A DNA stretch of 64,000 nucleotides from Moraxella cuniculi DSM 21768 (lineage in GTDB: Bacteria > Pseudomonadota > Gammaproteobacteria > Pseudomonadales > Moraxellaceae), in assembly GCF_900156515.1 (NCBI RefSeq), contig NZ_FTNU01000001.1, forward strand, positions 186,001 through 250,000, in the 5' to 3' direction. Of the stretch, positions 8,194-16,205 are shown piece after piece. Below the pieces are notes generated by a model. That model was given only the letters and a program-made list of their open reading frames with translations. It was not told the DNA's origin and did no database searches. Positions within the stretch are counted from its first letter, which is position 1. The number at the start of each line of letters is the position of its first letter. The position numbers and the translations under genes are program-made.

Positions 8194-8861
8194 ATCATGC
8201 GTTCTTGACCATGCTTAAGCGAGAGTGGCAAATCAAGTGGCAGGGAGCGGTGTCATGGCTGTATCCTTTGGTGCTGTTTTTGTTGATTATCACCTTGTTT
8301 CCGCTGGCGATTGGCAGCGAGCCAAATTTATTGTTGCGACTGGCACCATCGGCGGTATGGATTGCAGCACTGTTGGCGTTGGTTATTGGTGTTGATGATT
8401 TGTTCCGCAGTGAGTTTGATAATGGTGTGCTGGCACAGTTGGTGGCAACCAAAGCACCGCTGATTCTCTGGGTGCTGGCACGGTTGCTGGTGCATTGGTT
8501 GTTCAGTGCGGGTATGGTGGCGTTGTTGTCGCTGCTGGTGGTGGTGCTGTTTGCTATGCCGATGGCAGATGCTCTGATGTTGATGTTGTCTATCTTGGTG
8601 GGGTCGCCACTGCTTTTGGCACTGTCGGCGATTGCCAGTAGCCTGACTTTGACGCTCAAAAATGGTGCAGTGCTGGTGCCATTGATTGCCTTGCCAATGC
8701 AGCTGCCTGTGCTGATTTTTGCCACGGGTGCGGTGGATTTACAAACGACAGGGCTAAATGGCCTGCCGACCTTGGCACTGTTGGCGGCAGGCAGTATCAT
8801 TGCCATCTTGGCAACACCTTGGGTGGTGGCAGCGGTGCTACAGATGGCATGGGCGGAGTAG
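8190..8861 (+). CDS. ccmB: CcmB, membrane subunit of the cytochrome c maturation ABC transporter
   Basis: Integral inner-membrane partner of CcmA. The 223-residue protein has about six hydrophobic segments. Family features include the cytoplasmic LKREW start, GVDDLFRSEFDNGVL after the second helix, and LIALPMQLPVLIF. The start at 8190 overlaps the ccmA stop as ATGA, indicating translational coupling; an upstream in-frame start at 8160 would lie inside ccmA. The stop is 1 base from the end of the convergent Sel1 gene, with no terminator between them. In many genomes ccmC would follow directly; here it does not. Confidence 0.9.
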   Translation: MNHAFLTMLKREWQIKWQGAVSWLYPLVLFLLIITLFPLAIGSEPNLLLRLAPSAVWIAALLALVIGVDDLFRSEFDNGVLAQLVATKAPLILWVLARLLVHWLFSAGMVALLSLLVVVLFAMPMADALMLMLSILVGSPLLLALSAIASSLTLTLKNGAVLVPLIALPMQLPVLIFATGAVDLQTTGLNGLPTLALLAAGSIIAILATPWVVAAVLQMAWAE

Positions 8862-8862
8862 T

Positions 8863-9573
8863 TTAGTAACCAAGTGCTGTAAGCTTTTTATATTCATCGC
8901 AGCCTTGTCGGTCGCCATTATCGCAGGCTTTGCCATGCCATTGCTTAGCAAGACTGTAATTTTGGGGCATGCCTAGACCATCATAATGCATGACACCAAG
9001 AGCAAATTGGGCATTTGCATAACCCTGTGCTGCTGCTTTTTCAAACCAATATTTGGCTTGGGTATAATCCTGTCTGACACCTTTACCTTCGATATACATT
9101 ACACCAAGGTTGAATTGAGCCTTTGCCGAGCCTTGTTTGGCAGCCTTTTCGTACCAATATTTTGCTTTGATATAGTCTTGTTTGACGCCATAACCATTAT
9201 CATACATTATGCCAAGATTAAATTGAGCGGCCGCATCGCCTTGTGCTGCTGCTTTCTCAAACCAATATTTGGCTTGATTGTAATTTTGGGGTATGCCTAG
9301 ACCGTCATAATATATCACACCAAGATTGAACTTAGCATCTGCACTGCCTTGCATTGCTGCTTTTTCAAACCAATATTTCGCCTGCGTATAATCTTGAGGC
9401 TTGCCATTTTCCCCAAAATAATAATTGACAGCAGTATTAAAATAATCCGCTGTCGCTGCTTTTGCTGCACCAGTTGTGGGATTGGCTGGGCTATTGCTGC
9501 TTGCTACATTTGCCATCAAGGCAGAGGATAATAGGGCGACGGCAAGTGATTGGGCAAGGGTTTTATTGTTCAT
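8863..9573 (-). CDS. Secreted Sel1-repeat protein
   Basis: A 236-residue protein with an N-terminal signal peptide (hydrophobic core ALLSSALMANVASS) and five Sel1-like repeats of about 36 residues, each with the pattern A-K-Y-W-F/Y-E-K-A-A-x-Q-G and x-A-x-F-N-L-G-x-M/I-Y. The repeats form an alpha-solenoid that binds proteins. The C-terminus has two cysteines (KACDNGDRQGCDEY), which could form a disulfide in the periplasm. Sel1 proteins act as adaptors or in host interaction, and the partner here is unknown. It is read towards ccmB and separated from it by one base. A start ATG and signal sequence are clear. Confidence 0.85.
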   Translation of the reverse strand: MNNKTLAQSLAVALLSSALMANVASSNSPANPTTGAAKAATADYFNTAVNYYFGENGKPQDYTQAKYWFEKAAMQGSADAKFNLGVIYYDGLGIPQNYNQAKYWFEKAAAQGDAAAQFNLGIMYDNGYGVKQDYIKAKYWYEKAAKQGSAKAQFNLGVMYIEGKGVRQDYTQAKYWFEKAAAQGYANAQFALGVMHYDGLGMPQNYSLAKQWHGKACDNGDRQGCDEYKKLTALGY

Positions 9574-9639
9574 GGGAGTTTCTGTGTGCGATTTGATGTT
9601 GTAAAATTAAAGATGGTTGTTGTATTAAAAAGTGTATCA

Positions 9640-10488
9640 TCAGCTCAAGCGATGGCAGTCAAAAATCGGCAAGTTTTGACGAATTTGTCGCTGCTCGCTT
9701 GGGGTGTAATTGGCATAGACAATCTGATACTCTCCAGTCATCTCACCTGTAGTTGCCACCACCTGCCCGTTGGCATCAGCAATAAGCGAATGCCCCCAAG
9801 TCTCACGCACACGGCTGCCGATATGGTGCATGCCGCCTTGGGCTGACCCTATCACCATGCATTGACTGTCCAACGCCCGAGCCTGTAGCAGTAGCTGCCA
9901 GTGAGCCTGTCCAGTTCGCTGGGTGAATGCTGCTGGCACGGTCAGAATGTCCGCCCCTTGTTGTCGCAGTTGCTGGGCAAGTGCAGGAAATCTGACATCA
10001 AAACAAATCATCATGCCAACATTCACCGCCACACCGTCAATCATGCAGTTGGCAATCACCACCTCATCACCCGCCTCAAAAGTCTGACTCTCGTCATAGC
10101 GACCTGTGCTGTCATTGACCATCGCACGAAACAGATGAATCTTGTCATAGCGTGCCTTGATGTTGCCTGCGGGGTCAATCATCAGACTGGTTTGGCGAAA
10201 TCTACCGCCACCGACCTTGCTACCATCTGGGCGATTGGGGCAGGGCAGTGTGCCTGCAACCAGATGAATCTGCTGCTTTTGTGCCAGCGTTTGATAAAAC
10301 TGACAAATCTCATCAAAGCGTATCGCCAGCTCATCTTGGCGACCCATGGCACAGGCATTCTCTGGCAGTACGATGAGTTTGGCACCAGCTTGGGCGGCTT
10401 CATTGACGGCATGGCTGATGATTCGAAGGTTGTTATCGATGCTGGTCTGGCTATTTAATCCAATACTGGCAATGGCAAAGCTCATCAT
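9640..10488 (-). CDS. Carbon-nitrogen hydrolase (nitrilase superfamily, Nit-type amidase)
   Basis: A 282-residue cytosolic amidase with the complete Glu-Lys-Cys triad in family context: Glu in LPENACAM, Lys in YDKIHLF and Cys in GMMICFDVRFP. The length and the IGSAQGG / WGHSLI motifs place it near the Nit1/Nit2-like branch, which includes omega-amidases and the deaminated-glutathione amidase. The exact substrate cannot be read from sequence. The ATG at 10488 follows an AAGGAG-type site. It is transcribed in the same direction as thiS, but 183 bases with a hairpin lie between them, so it is probably a separate unit. Confidence 0.87.
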   Translation of the reverse strand: MMSFAIASIGLNSQTSIDNNLRIISHAVNEAAQAGAKLIVLPENACAMGRQDELAIRFDEICQFYQTLAQKQQIHLVAGTLPCPNRPDGSKVGGGRFRQTSLMIDPAGNIKARYDKIHLFRAMVNDSTGRYDESQTFEAGDEVVIANCMIDGVAVNVGMMICFDVRFPALAQQLRQQGADILTVPAAFTQRTGQAHWQLLLQARALDSQCMVIGSAQGGMHHIGSRVRETWGHSLIADANGQVVATTGEMTGEYQIVYANYTPSEQRQIRQNLPIFDCHRLS

Positions 10489-10625
10489 AATCTCCTTGTA
10501 GATGATGGTGATAATTGTGGCTGGGTATCGTGCGTGTCAGTGGTGATTGTTGTCAGATTGCTTAAGTGGCGTCTGTTTGGCAAAATCACTTGCAAAAAAT
10601 CGCAAACTGTGCGATAGTGGCAAAG

Positions 10626-10673
10626 TACCCAATGCAGTCTCTAACAGGCATTTGATTGCATTGGGTATTTTTT
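10626..10673 (+). terminator. Hairpin with plus-strand T run at the 3' end of thiS
   Basis: Perfect 11-bp arms TACCCAATGCA (10626-10636) and TGCATTGGGTA (10657-10667) are followed by six T on the plus strand, overlapping the thiS stop. The minus strand has only a weak T stretch after the stem. Both neighbours are minus-strand genes, so the hairpin would stop rightward antisense transcription, or act as a weaker bidirectional terminator for thiS. Confidence 0.6.
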
Positions 10674-10875
10674 AGCCACCGCCAACCGCTTGCACCACTT
10701 CGATACGCATATTTGGCAGTAGGGCGGTCTGCTCTAGGCGTGATTTTGGCAACAGTACGCCGTCAATCTCCACCGCAAAACGACCTTGAGTCAGCTGATG
10801 CTTCTCCAGCAGCTGTAGAACGGTATCGCTGTCATCGCTGATGGGCTGACCGTTTAGGATAATTTGCTTGGGCAT
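10672..10875 (-). CDS. thiS: ThiS, sulfur carrier for thiamine thiazole synthesis
   Basis: A 67-residue ubiquitin-fold protein ending in the Gly-Gly tail (AVGGG) that is thiocarboxylated and donates sulfur to the thiazole of thiamine. The chosen ATG at 10875 gives MPKQIILNGQ, the usual beta-strand start, and is preceded by AAGGAGAG; a longer in-frame reading starting at 10929 would run into the upstream gene. The core LLEKHQL and RFAVEIDGVLLP match ThiS. thiG is not adjacent, so the partner enzymes must be elsewhere. The DUF423 gene ends 19 bases upstream on the same strand and probably shares the transcript. Confidence 0.88.
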   Translation of the reverse strand: MPKQIILNGQPISDDSDTVLQLLEKHQLTQGRFAVEIDGVLLPKSRLEQTALLPNMRIEVVQAVGGG

Positions 10876-10894
10876 CGTCTCTCCTTGTTGATGG

Positions 10895-11260
10895 TTATGA
10901 TGATTTTGTTTTGCCACTGCCAAAGACAATCAGCAGCCATGCAAGGATAAATAGTACGCCACCGATGGGGGTGATTGCCCCTAGCCACTTGGGCAGACCC
11001 AGTGCAATGGCGTACAAACTGCCACTGAATAACACAATGCCAAGCTGCATGGCAAAAGCAGCAACTGTGGCACGATGGGTGCTGACAGCGTGCAGCACGC
11101 CGATGGCAAGCAGTCCCAATGCGTGTACAAACAAATACATGGTTGCTGTTTGCCAAATTTGCACAGCATAATCACTCATGCCCTGCAGTCCATGGGCTCC
11201 GAATGCTCCCAGTGCCACGCCGATGGCAAGGTTGATGGCGGCGATTTTTAACCAAGTCAT
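10895..11260 (-). CDS. DUF423 (YgdD-type) small inner-membrane protein
   Basis: A 121-residue protein with four predicted membrane helices. The diagnostic beginning is GVALGAFGAHGL, followed by ATMYLFVHALGLLAIGVL, LGIVLFSGSLYAIAL and ITPIGGVLFILAWLLIVFG. These match the DUF423 family (E. coli YgdD), whose function is not established. It lies between rpoH (75 bases upstream) and thiS (19 bases downstream) on the same strand. No clear terminator separates it from rpoH, so some read-through from the heat-shock sigma gene is possible. Confidence 0.88.
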   Translation of the reverse strand: MTWLKIAAINLAIGVALGAFGAHGLQGMSDYAVQIWQTATMYLFVHALGLLAIGVLHAVSTHRATVAAFAMQLGIVLFSGSLYAIALGLPKWLGAITPIGGVLFILAWLLIVFGSGKTKSS

Positions 11261-11334
11261 AAGCTACCTTTGTGTAGAGTGTGGACAAAGTCAAAATTTG
11301 GGCCTTGTCCGCTTATTTAGTTTGTTACCAATCC

Positions 11335-12426
11335 TTAATCGTCCAAAATCATGCGATCTAAGGTGATGGCTTCTTTGATTTTATCCATGGCATTTTTTTC
11401 GATTTGGCGTACTCGTTCGGCAGAGATGTTGTACACAGCTGCCAAATCGTGCAAGGTGGATTTTTGGTCAGCAAGCCATCTTTGGGTGATGATGTCGCGT
11501 GAGCGGTCATCTAGGCTGTCCATGGCGTCTTTTAGGGCGGTAGTGGTGTTTTCTTCCCAGTCTGCCTCTTCAACCACATCGGCAGGATTGACAGCATCTT
11601 CTAAGAACAGCTGCGGTGCATAACGCCCCTCGTCATCATCAGAATCCTGTGCCTCAAAGCTGGCATCATAGCTGGTTAGGCGAGATTCCATTTCTAGCAC
11701 TTGCTTTACCGTTACATTCAAATCTTCGGCGATGGCGGTGGCTTCTTCTAGTGTCAGCTGGTTGTTGGATTTTTTTAAGCTGCGTAAATTAAAAAACAGC
11801 TTGCGATGTGCTTTGGTGGTGGCAACTTTGACAATCCGCCAATTTTTGATGACAAATTCGTGAATCTCTGCTTTAATCCAATGTACAGCAAAACTTACCA
11901 ATCGTACGCCTTTATTTGGGTCAAAGCGTTTGACGGCTTTCATCAGTCCCAGATTGCCTTCTTGAATCAGGTCAGCCTGTGGTAAGCCGTAGCCAGAATA
12001 GCTACGAGCGATATGAATGACAAAACGCAAATGCGACATCACCAACAGTTGTGCTGCCTCAAGGTCGCCTTCGTTATAGTAGCGTTCGGCAAGTTCGCGT
12101 TCTTGCTCAGGGCTTAAAATGGGGATTTGATGCACTGTATTAATGTACGCACCCAAATTCACTCCCGGGGCTGCCAAATGTGTAGGCATGGCAGGCACAA
12201 GGTCTTTGGTGGCGACATTGTGCGACACAGCAGGCGAGGTTGGCAGGTTGTCTGAGTACTTGTCAAGCATTTGGGTGTATTCATCATCGCCGAAGTCTTT
12301 GTCATTAAAGTCTTCAAGCTCATGAATCAAATCATCGCTCAAATCCTCATCAAGCTCATCATCTGGATAGTAATCCTCATAACCATCATCGTGGTCGTAA
12401 TCATTATCGTGGCTGCGTTTGGACAT
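11335..12426 (-). CDS. rpoH: RNA polymerase heat-shock sigma factor RpoH with acidic N-terminal extension
   Basis: Sigma-32-type factor that directs RNA polymerase to heat-shock promoters. From about residue 76 the protein matches RpoH throughout. It has region 1.2 (NLGAYINTVHQIPILSPEQE) and region 2 (SHLRFVIHIARSYSGYGLPQADLIQEGNLGLMKAVKRF, including VSFAVHWIKAEIHEFV). The RpoH box is KAHRKLFFNLR, and the C-terminal region 4.2 helix is AERVRQIEKNAMDKIKEAI. The length is 363 residues, against about 285 for E. coli RpoH. The excess is mainly an N-terminal tail of roughly 75 residues very rich in Asp, Glu and Tyr. The ATG at 12426 is the first start in a frame with a clear acidic coding bias; no good internal start precedes region 1.2. 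Confidence 0.95.
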   Translation of the reverse strand: MSKRSHDNDYDHDDGYEDYYPDDELDEDLSDDLIHELEDFNDKDFGDDEYTQMLDKYSDNLPTSPAVSHNVATKDLVPAMPTHLAAPGVNLGAYINTVHQIPILSPEQERELAERYYNEGDLEAAQLLVMSHLRFVIHIARSYSGYGLPQADLIQEGNLGLMKAVKRFDPNKGVRLVSFAVHWIKAEIHEFVIKNWRIVKVATTKAHRKLFFNLRSLKKSNNQLTLEEATAIAEDLNVTVKQVLEMESRLTSYDASFEAQDSDDDEGRYAPQLFLEDAVNPADVVEEADWEENTTTALKDAMDSLDDRSRDIITQRWLADQKSTLHDLAAVYNISAERVRQIEKNAMDKIKEAITLDRMILDD

Positions 12427-12878
12427 TGTACTCTTGGCTTAGGTTGTCAATAGGATTTTACTATTGTACGGCAAATGTTGTTAATTGGCTAGTATTCACT
12501 GCCGAAAACACATAATTTTTACAAATTGCAACTTTTGGCTTGGAATTAGTGCCAATTAGGACTTCGCTTTGCTTGGCAATTGCCCAAATCACATGGCGAT
12601 TGCATTTTACCTTTTGGAATAATACCATCGTTTGTTTATGGATTGTTTGCTTAAAAGGGTGGATTTGTCCAAGTCTGCTAAGCGGCTGATTGATTTGATA
12701 CGCTTGGTGTCTGCATGAAACTTTACGGAGAATGTTGCACAGCCATTTGGGCAAATTTATAACAACAAATCATCAGCTGGCACCAGATAGCTTAATAATT
12801 TTAAAATGAAATTTATTTTATATTAAAAATACACATTTATCCCAAGCCAAATAGACAAGATGGCTGATGGATAACCGA
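12427..12878. other. 452-base region between the TusA-like gene and rpoH
   Basis: Non-coding region holding the upstream control sequences of rpoH (minus strand). A TACAAT that could serve as a -10 box lies about 45 bases before the rpoH ATG, with no good -35 partner. The part from 12770 to 12850 is strongly AT-rich. A 97-codon frame on the minus strand (12461-12754) has no family resemblance and is probably chance. Confidence 0.5.
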
Positions 12879-13217
12879 TTAGGCAGTTTTTAGCAGGATA
12901 AAATGATAGATGGTCGCCGTGCCATCTGGTGCATCACTGTGCCAACTGTGGGCGGTGAGGGCGTTTTTTTGGCAGTAGGCAAGTAGGTCGGTTTGTGAAT
13001 TTTTGTCGGTGGCAATCAGATACAGTGCTTGATTGGCATTGATGCTACGAAGGGTAATTTTTGCTTTTAGTAGCGGCATCGGGCAGGGCAAATTGCGTGC
13101 ATCAAAAAATGCCACAACAGTATCAGGGCTAAGCGATAGCTTATCAAGCTGGTTTGCGAGCTCTTGATAAAAAAACGACTGCTCTGTTTGCTCTAAAGTG
13201 CCAAAAAAATTCATCAT
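12879..13217 (-). CDS. TusA/SirA-like sulfur-carrier protein with N-terminal helix
   Basis: About 112 residues. The core DARNLPCPMPLLKAKITL contains the CPxP motif of TusA-family proteins, whose Cys carries a persulfide for tRNA thiolation or molybdenum-cofactor work. It is preceded by an extra 35 residues with a helix rich in Gln and Leu, which standard TusA lacks. The frame extends further upstream, but those codons overlap the 3' end of oppF and its terminator. The Met-Met pair at 13217/13214 is therefore the better start. It lies 32 bases beyond the oppF terminator and may have its own promoter. Whether it is TusA itself or a paralogue cannot be decided here. Confidence 0.78.
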   Translation of the reverse strand: MMNFFGTLEQTEQSFFYQELANQLDKLSLSPDTVVAFFDARNLPCPMPLLKAKITLRSINANQALYLIATDKNSQTDLLAYCQKNALTAHSWHSDAPDGTATIYHFILLKTA

Positions 13218-13244
13218 ATAATTGTCAAAATCGATATCAGCTGG

Positions 13245-13270
13245 GAAAAACGCCCCAAAGCTGGGGCGTT
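13245..13270 (-). terminator. Terminator of the opp operon after oppF
   Basis: The stem AACGCCCCA / TGGGGCGTT (13249-13270) is followed on the minus strand by TTTTTCCC. It begins 7 bases after the oppF stop. Confidence 0.85.
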
Positions 13271-13276
13271 GTAGGT

Positions 13277-14260
13277 TTAGACAGCGGCGTGCAAGCAAGC
13301 AACTTGGTGGCTGTCTGTGCCTTCTAAGACGGGCTTGGTCTTGGCACATTCATCGGTTGCCAATGGGCAACGGGTGCGAAACACACAGCCTGAAGGCGGG
13401 TTGATAGGGCTTGGCAAATCACCCTCAAGCAGTTGTACGGTTTTGTTGCGTTCAGCTTCTGGGTCTGGCAGTGGTACAGCAGACATCAGTGCTTGGGTAT
13501 AGGGGTGAGTTGGCTTGTCATAGACAGCGGTATCAGTACCCAGCTCAACAGCATTGCCCAGATACATGACCAGTACTCTGTCAGAGATATGCTTGACAAC
13601 AGACAAGTCGTGAGCGATAAAAATCAACGCCAAGCCCATCTCTTCTTGCACTTCTTGCAATAGGTTAATTACCTGTGCTTGAATTGACACATCAAGTGCC
13701 GATACTGGTTCATCGCAGATAATCAGCTTGGGACGCAAAATCAACGCACGAGCAATCCCGATACGCTGACACTGACCGCCCGAAAACTCATGCGGATAGC
13801 GGTTGATTAGGTTTGGCAACAGTCCAACCTTTTTCATCATCTCACGCACTTGCTGCTGAATCTCTTCGTTTTTTAGCTCAGGGTGGTGCGTCCGCAGTGG
13901 CTCAGCAATGATTTCGCCAACGGTCATGCGTGGGTTTAGTGATGCCAGCGGATCTTGGAAAATCATTTGGATTTCTTGGCGTTTGGTTTTCCATGCTTTT
14001 TCAGGCAGCCCAACCAGCTCTTCACCATTGAATAAAATGCTGCCTGATTTTGCTTTGACCAAACCGATGATGGTGCGTGCCAGCGTGGATTTGCCACAGC
14101 CTGACTCGCCGACCACGCCCAAGGTTTCGCCTGCTTTTAGCTCAAATGATACGCCGTTTACTGCCTTTAAGGTGGCGGGCTTTTGCCAAAAGAACGCCCC
14201 TTTTTTATGAATATCAAAATGCGTCTGCACATTGCGAACTTGTAATAATGGAGTCGTCAT
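13277..14260 (-). CDS. oppF: OppF-like ATP-binding subunit of the oligopeptide ABC transporter
   Basis: One of two cytoplasmic ATPases that drive peptide import. In 327 residues it shows Walker A GESGCGKST, a Q-loop in IQMIFQDPLASLNPRM, signature FSGGQCQRIGIARAL, Walker B LIICDEPVSALD and an H-loop in AHDLSVV. It also has the C-terminal oligopeptide/dipeptide extension with the cysteine cluster CVFRTRCPLATDEC, which may hold an iron-sulfur cluster as seen in related Dpp/Opp ATPases. The INFERRED operon order on the minus strand is oppB-oppC-oppD-oppF. Only 4 bases separate the oppD stop from this start, and a terminator follows directly. Confidence 0.93.
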   Translation of the reverse strand: MTTPLLQVRNVQTHFDIHKKGAFFWQKPATLKAVNGVSFELKAGETLGVVGESGCGKSTLARTIIGLVKAKSGSILFNGEELVGLPEKAWKTKRQEIQMIFQDPLASLNPRMTVGEIIAEPLRTHHPELKNEEIQQQVREMMKKVGLLPNLINRYPHEFSGGQCQRIGIARALILRPKLIICDEPVSALDVSIQAQVINLLQEVQEEMGLALIFIAHDLSVVKHISDRVLVMYLGNAVELGTDTAVYDKPTHPYTQALMSAVPLPDPEAERNKTVQLLEGDLPSPINPPSGCVFRTRCPLATDECAKTKPVLEGTDSHQVACLHAAV

Positions 14261-14264
14261 GACA

Positions 14265-15242
14265 TCATTCTCCTACAGGTAGATTTGGGTGCTGCCAGTG
14301 GCAAGCACGCTGGCGTTCATTTGGCAAAAATTTCAGCTCTGGTGGCTGGTTTTGGCAAATATCCATCGCATATTCACAGCGTTCAACAAATGGGCAACCA
14401 ACAGGCAGGTTTAGCAAGTTTGGTGGGTTGCCGGGAATGGTGGTTAATCGCTCGCTTTCGCCATCTAGGCGTGGAATCGCTCCAAGCAAGCCAATGGTAT
14501 AAGGGTGGGTTGGGTTATAAAAAATCTCTTCGGTCTTGCCGTATGCCATCGTACGACCTGCATACATGACCAAGATGCGATCACAAGTACCTGCCACCAC
14601 GCCCAAATCATGGGTAATCATGATAATGGTGGTGTCAAAATCGCGTTTTAAGTCATTAAGTAGTGCCATGATTTGTGCTTGTACGGTAACATCAAGTGCC
14701 GTGGTTGGCTCGTCTGCAATCAATAGCTTGGGTCTGCAAAGTAGTGCCATTGCAATCATCACACGCTGACGCATACCGCCCGAAAACTCGTGCGGATACA
14801 TACCAATACGCTTGCGAGCTTCGGGGATTTTTACCGCATCAAGCATGCGAATGGACTCTTCCCAAGCCTCTGCCTTGCTCATACCCTTGTGCAAAATCAA
14901 TACTTCCGTCAGCTGATCGCCTACTTTCATAAAAGGATTTAGGCTGGTCATCGGATCTTGGAAGATGATGGCAATTTCGTTGGCACGGATTTTGTTAAGT
15001 TCTTTTTGTGATAATCCAACCAATTCTTTATCACGAAATTTGATCGAGCCTTCGGTATAGCCATTTTTGGCAAGCAAACCAAGAATTGAGAAAGCGGTTT
15101 GTGATTTGCCAGAACCAGACTCACCAACGATACCAAGCGTTTCGCCTTGATTTAGGTTGAAATTGAGACCATTGACAGCAGTTACCAAGCCGTCTTCGGT
15201 TTTGAATTTTACCTTTAAGTCCTTTACTTCTAATAAAGCCAT
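14265..15242 (-). CDS. oppD: OppD-like ATP-binding subunit of the oligopeptide ABC transporter
   Basis: Second cytoplasmic ATPase of the peptide importer, 325 residues. It has Walker [11 protein letters not shown]-loop [13 protein letters not shown], signature [15 protein letters not shown], Walker [13 protein letters not shown] and H-loop THDLGVV. The C-terminal extension has [14 protein letters not shown], the same type of cysteine cluster as OppF. The ATG at 15242 follows an AGGAGAA site. It lies 45 bases after oppC and 4 bases before oppF on the same strand, and the two ATPases probably form a heterodimer under the OppB/OppC channel. Confidence 0.94.
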   Translation of the reverse strand: MALLEVKDLKVKFKTEDGLVTAVNGLNFNLNQGETLGIVGESGSGKSQTAFSILGLLAKNGYTEGSIKFRDKELVGLSQKELNKIRANEIAIIFQDPMTSLNPFMKVGDQLTEVLILHKGMSKAEAWEESIRMLDAVKIPEARKRIGMYPHEFSGGMRQRVMIAMALLCRPKLLIADEPTTALDVTVQAQIMALLNDLKRDFDTTIIMITHDLGVVAGTCDRILVMYAGRTMAYGKTEEIFYNPTHPYTIGLLGAIPRLDGESERLTTIPGNPPNLLNLPVGCPFVERCEYAMDICQNQPPELKFLPNERQRACHWQHPNLPVGE

Positions 15243-15287
15243 ATTGTTCTCCTAGGCGTGCAGAATACACGCCTGTTATCTTTATAA

Positions 15288-16187
15288 TTAGCGGTCTTTT
15301 GGATCTAGAGCATCACGCAGACCATCGCCGATGAAGTTAAAGCAGAACAGCGTTACCACCAAAAATACCGATGGTACAAGCAGCTGCCAAGGCGTTACCT
15401 GCATGGTTTGGGCACCTTCTTGGAGCAAAGCACCCCAGCTGGTCATTGGCTCTTGCACGCCCAGACCCAAGAAACTCAAGAAAGATTCAAACATAATCAT
15501 ACCGGGCACCAGCAGTGATGCATAGACCACAACTACGCCCAACACATTGGGTACGATATGGCGAGTAACGATTTTCCAGCCAGAAACACCGCCAACATGA
15601 GCCGCCTCAATAAATTCTTTGTTTTTTAGGCTCAAGGTTTGACCGCGAACAATACGGGCAATGTCAAGCCATGAAACCAGACCAATCGCCACAAAGATAA
15701 AGATAATGTTGCGACCAAACAAAGTTACCAACAAAATCACAAAGAACATGAAGGGAAAAGCGTTCAATACCTCAACAAAACGCATCATCAGCATATCTAC
15801 CTTGCCGCCCAAATAGCCAGAGACTGCACCATAGATTGTGCCAAATAGGACGGCAACCAGCGAGCCTGCGATACCAACCATCAGCGAGATACGACCACCG
15901 ACAGCAGTACGCACAAGCAAATCGCGACCCAAATTGTCTGTACCAAAATAGTGCTTGGTTTCAATTGAGGGGGCGGAGGCCATATTTGCCCAATCTGTAT
16001 CGGCATAGCCAAACGGTGCAAACATTGGCACAAATACAACAAATAAAGTGATGAGTAGTAAAATAAAACCACTGATCAATGCTGCTTTATTATGAGAAAA
16101 GCGACGCCACGCATCTTGCCACAGGCTGCGTCCTTTGACTTCTTTGGCGGCAGTCGGTGCAATTGTCGTTGAAACTTGATTTGACAT
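15288..16187 (-). CDS. oppC: OppC-like permease subunit of the oligopeptide ABC transporter
   Basis: Inner-membrane permease of 299 residues with a cytoplasmic N-terminal segment and about six membrane helices (first near residues 38-58). After the first helix is a periplasmic loop with HYFGTDNLGRDLLVR, the signature of OppC/DppC proteins. The ATPase-docking EAA loop is AHVGGVSGWKIVTRHIVPNV. The C-terminus ends in GDGLRDALDPKDR, another family hallmark. It is 18 bases after oppB and pairs with it to form the channel. Confidence 0.95.
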   Translation of the reverse strand: MSNQVSTTIAPTAAKEVKGRSLWQDAWRRFSHNKAALISGFILLLITLFVVFVPMFAPFGYADTDWANMASAPSIETKHYFGTDNLGRDLLVRTAVGGRISLMVGIAGSLVAVLFGTIYGAVSGYLGGKVDMLMMRFVEVLNAFPFMFFVILLVTLFGRNIIFIFVAIGLVSWLDIARIVRGQTLSLKNKEFIEAAHVGGVSGWKIVTRHIVPNVLGVVVVYASLLVPGMIMFESFLSFLGLGVQEPMTSWGALLQEGAQTMQVTPWQLLVPSVFLVVTLFCFNFIGDGLRDALDPKDR

Positions 16188-16205
16188 AAAAATCCCTTAT
16201 CCGTC

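Noticed and set aside
12461-12754. 97-codon minus-strand frame upstream of rpoH
   Set aside because: The translation has no domain pattern, is rich in Lys/Gln/His without bias, and lacks a good ribosome-binding site.
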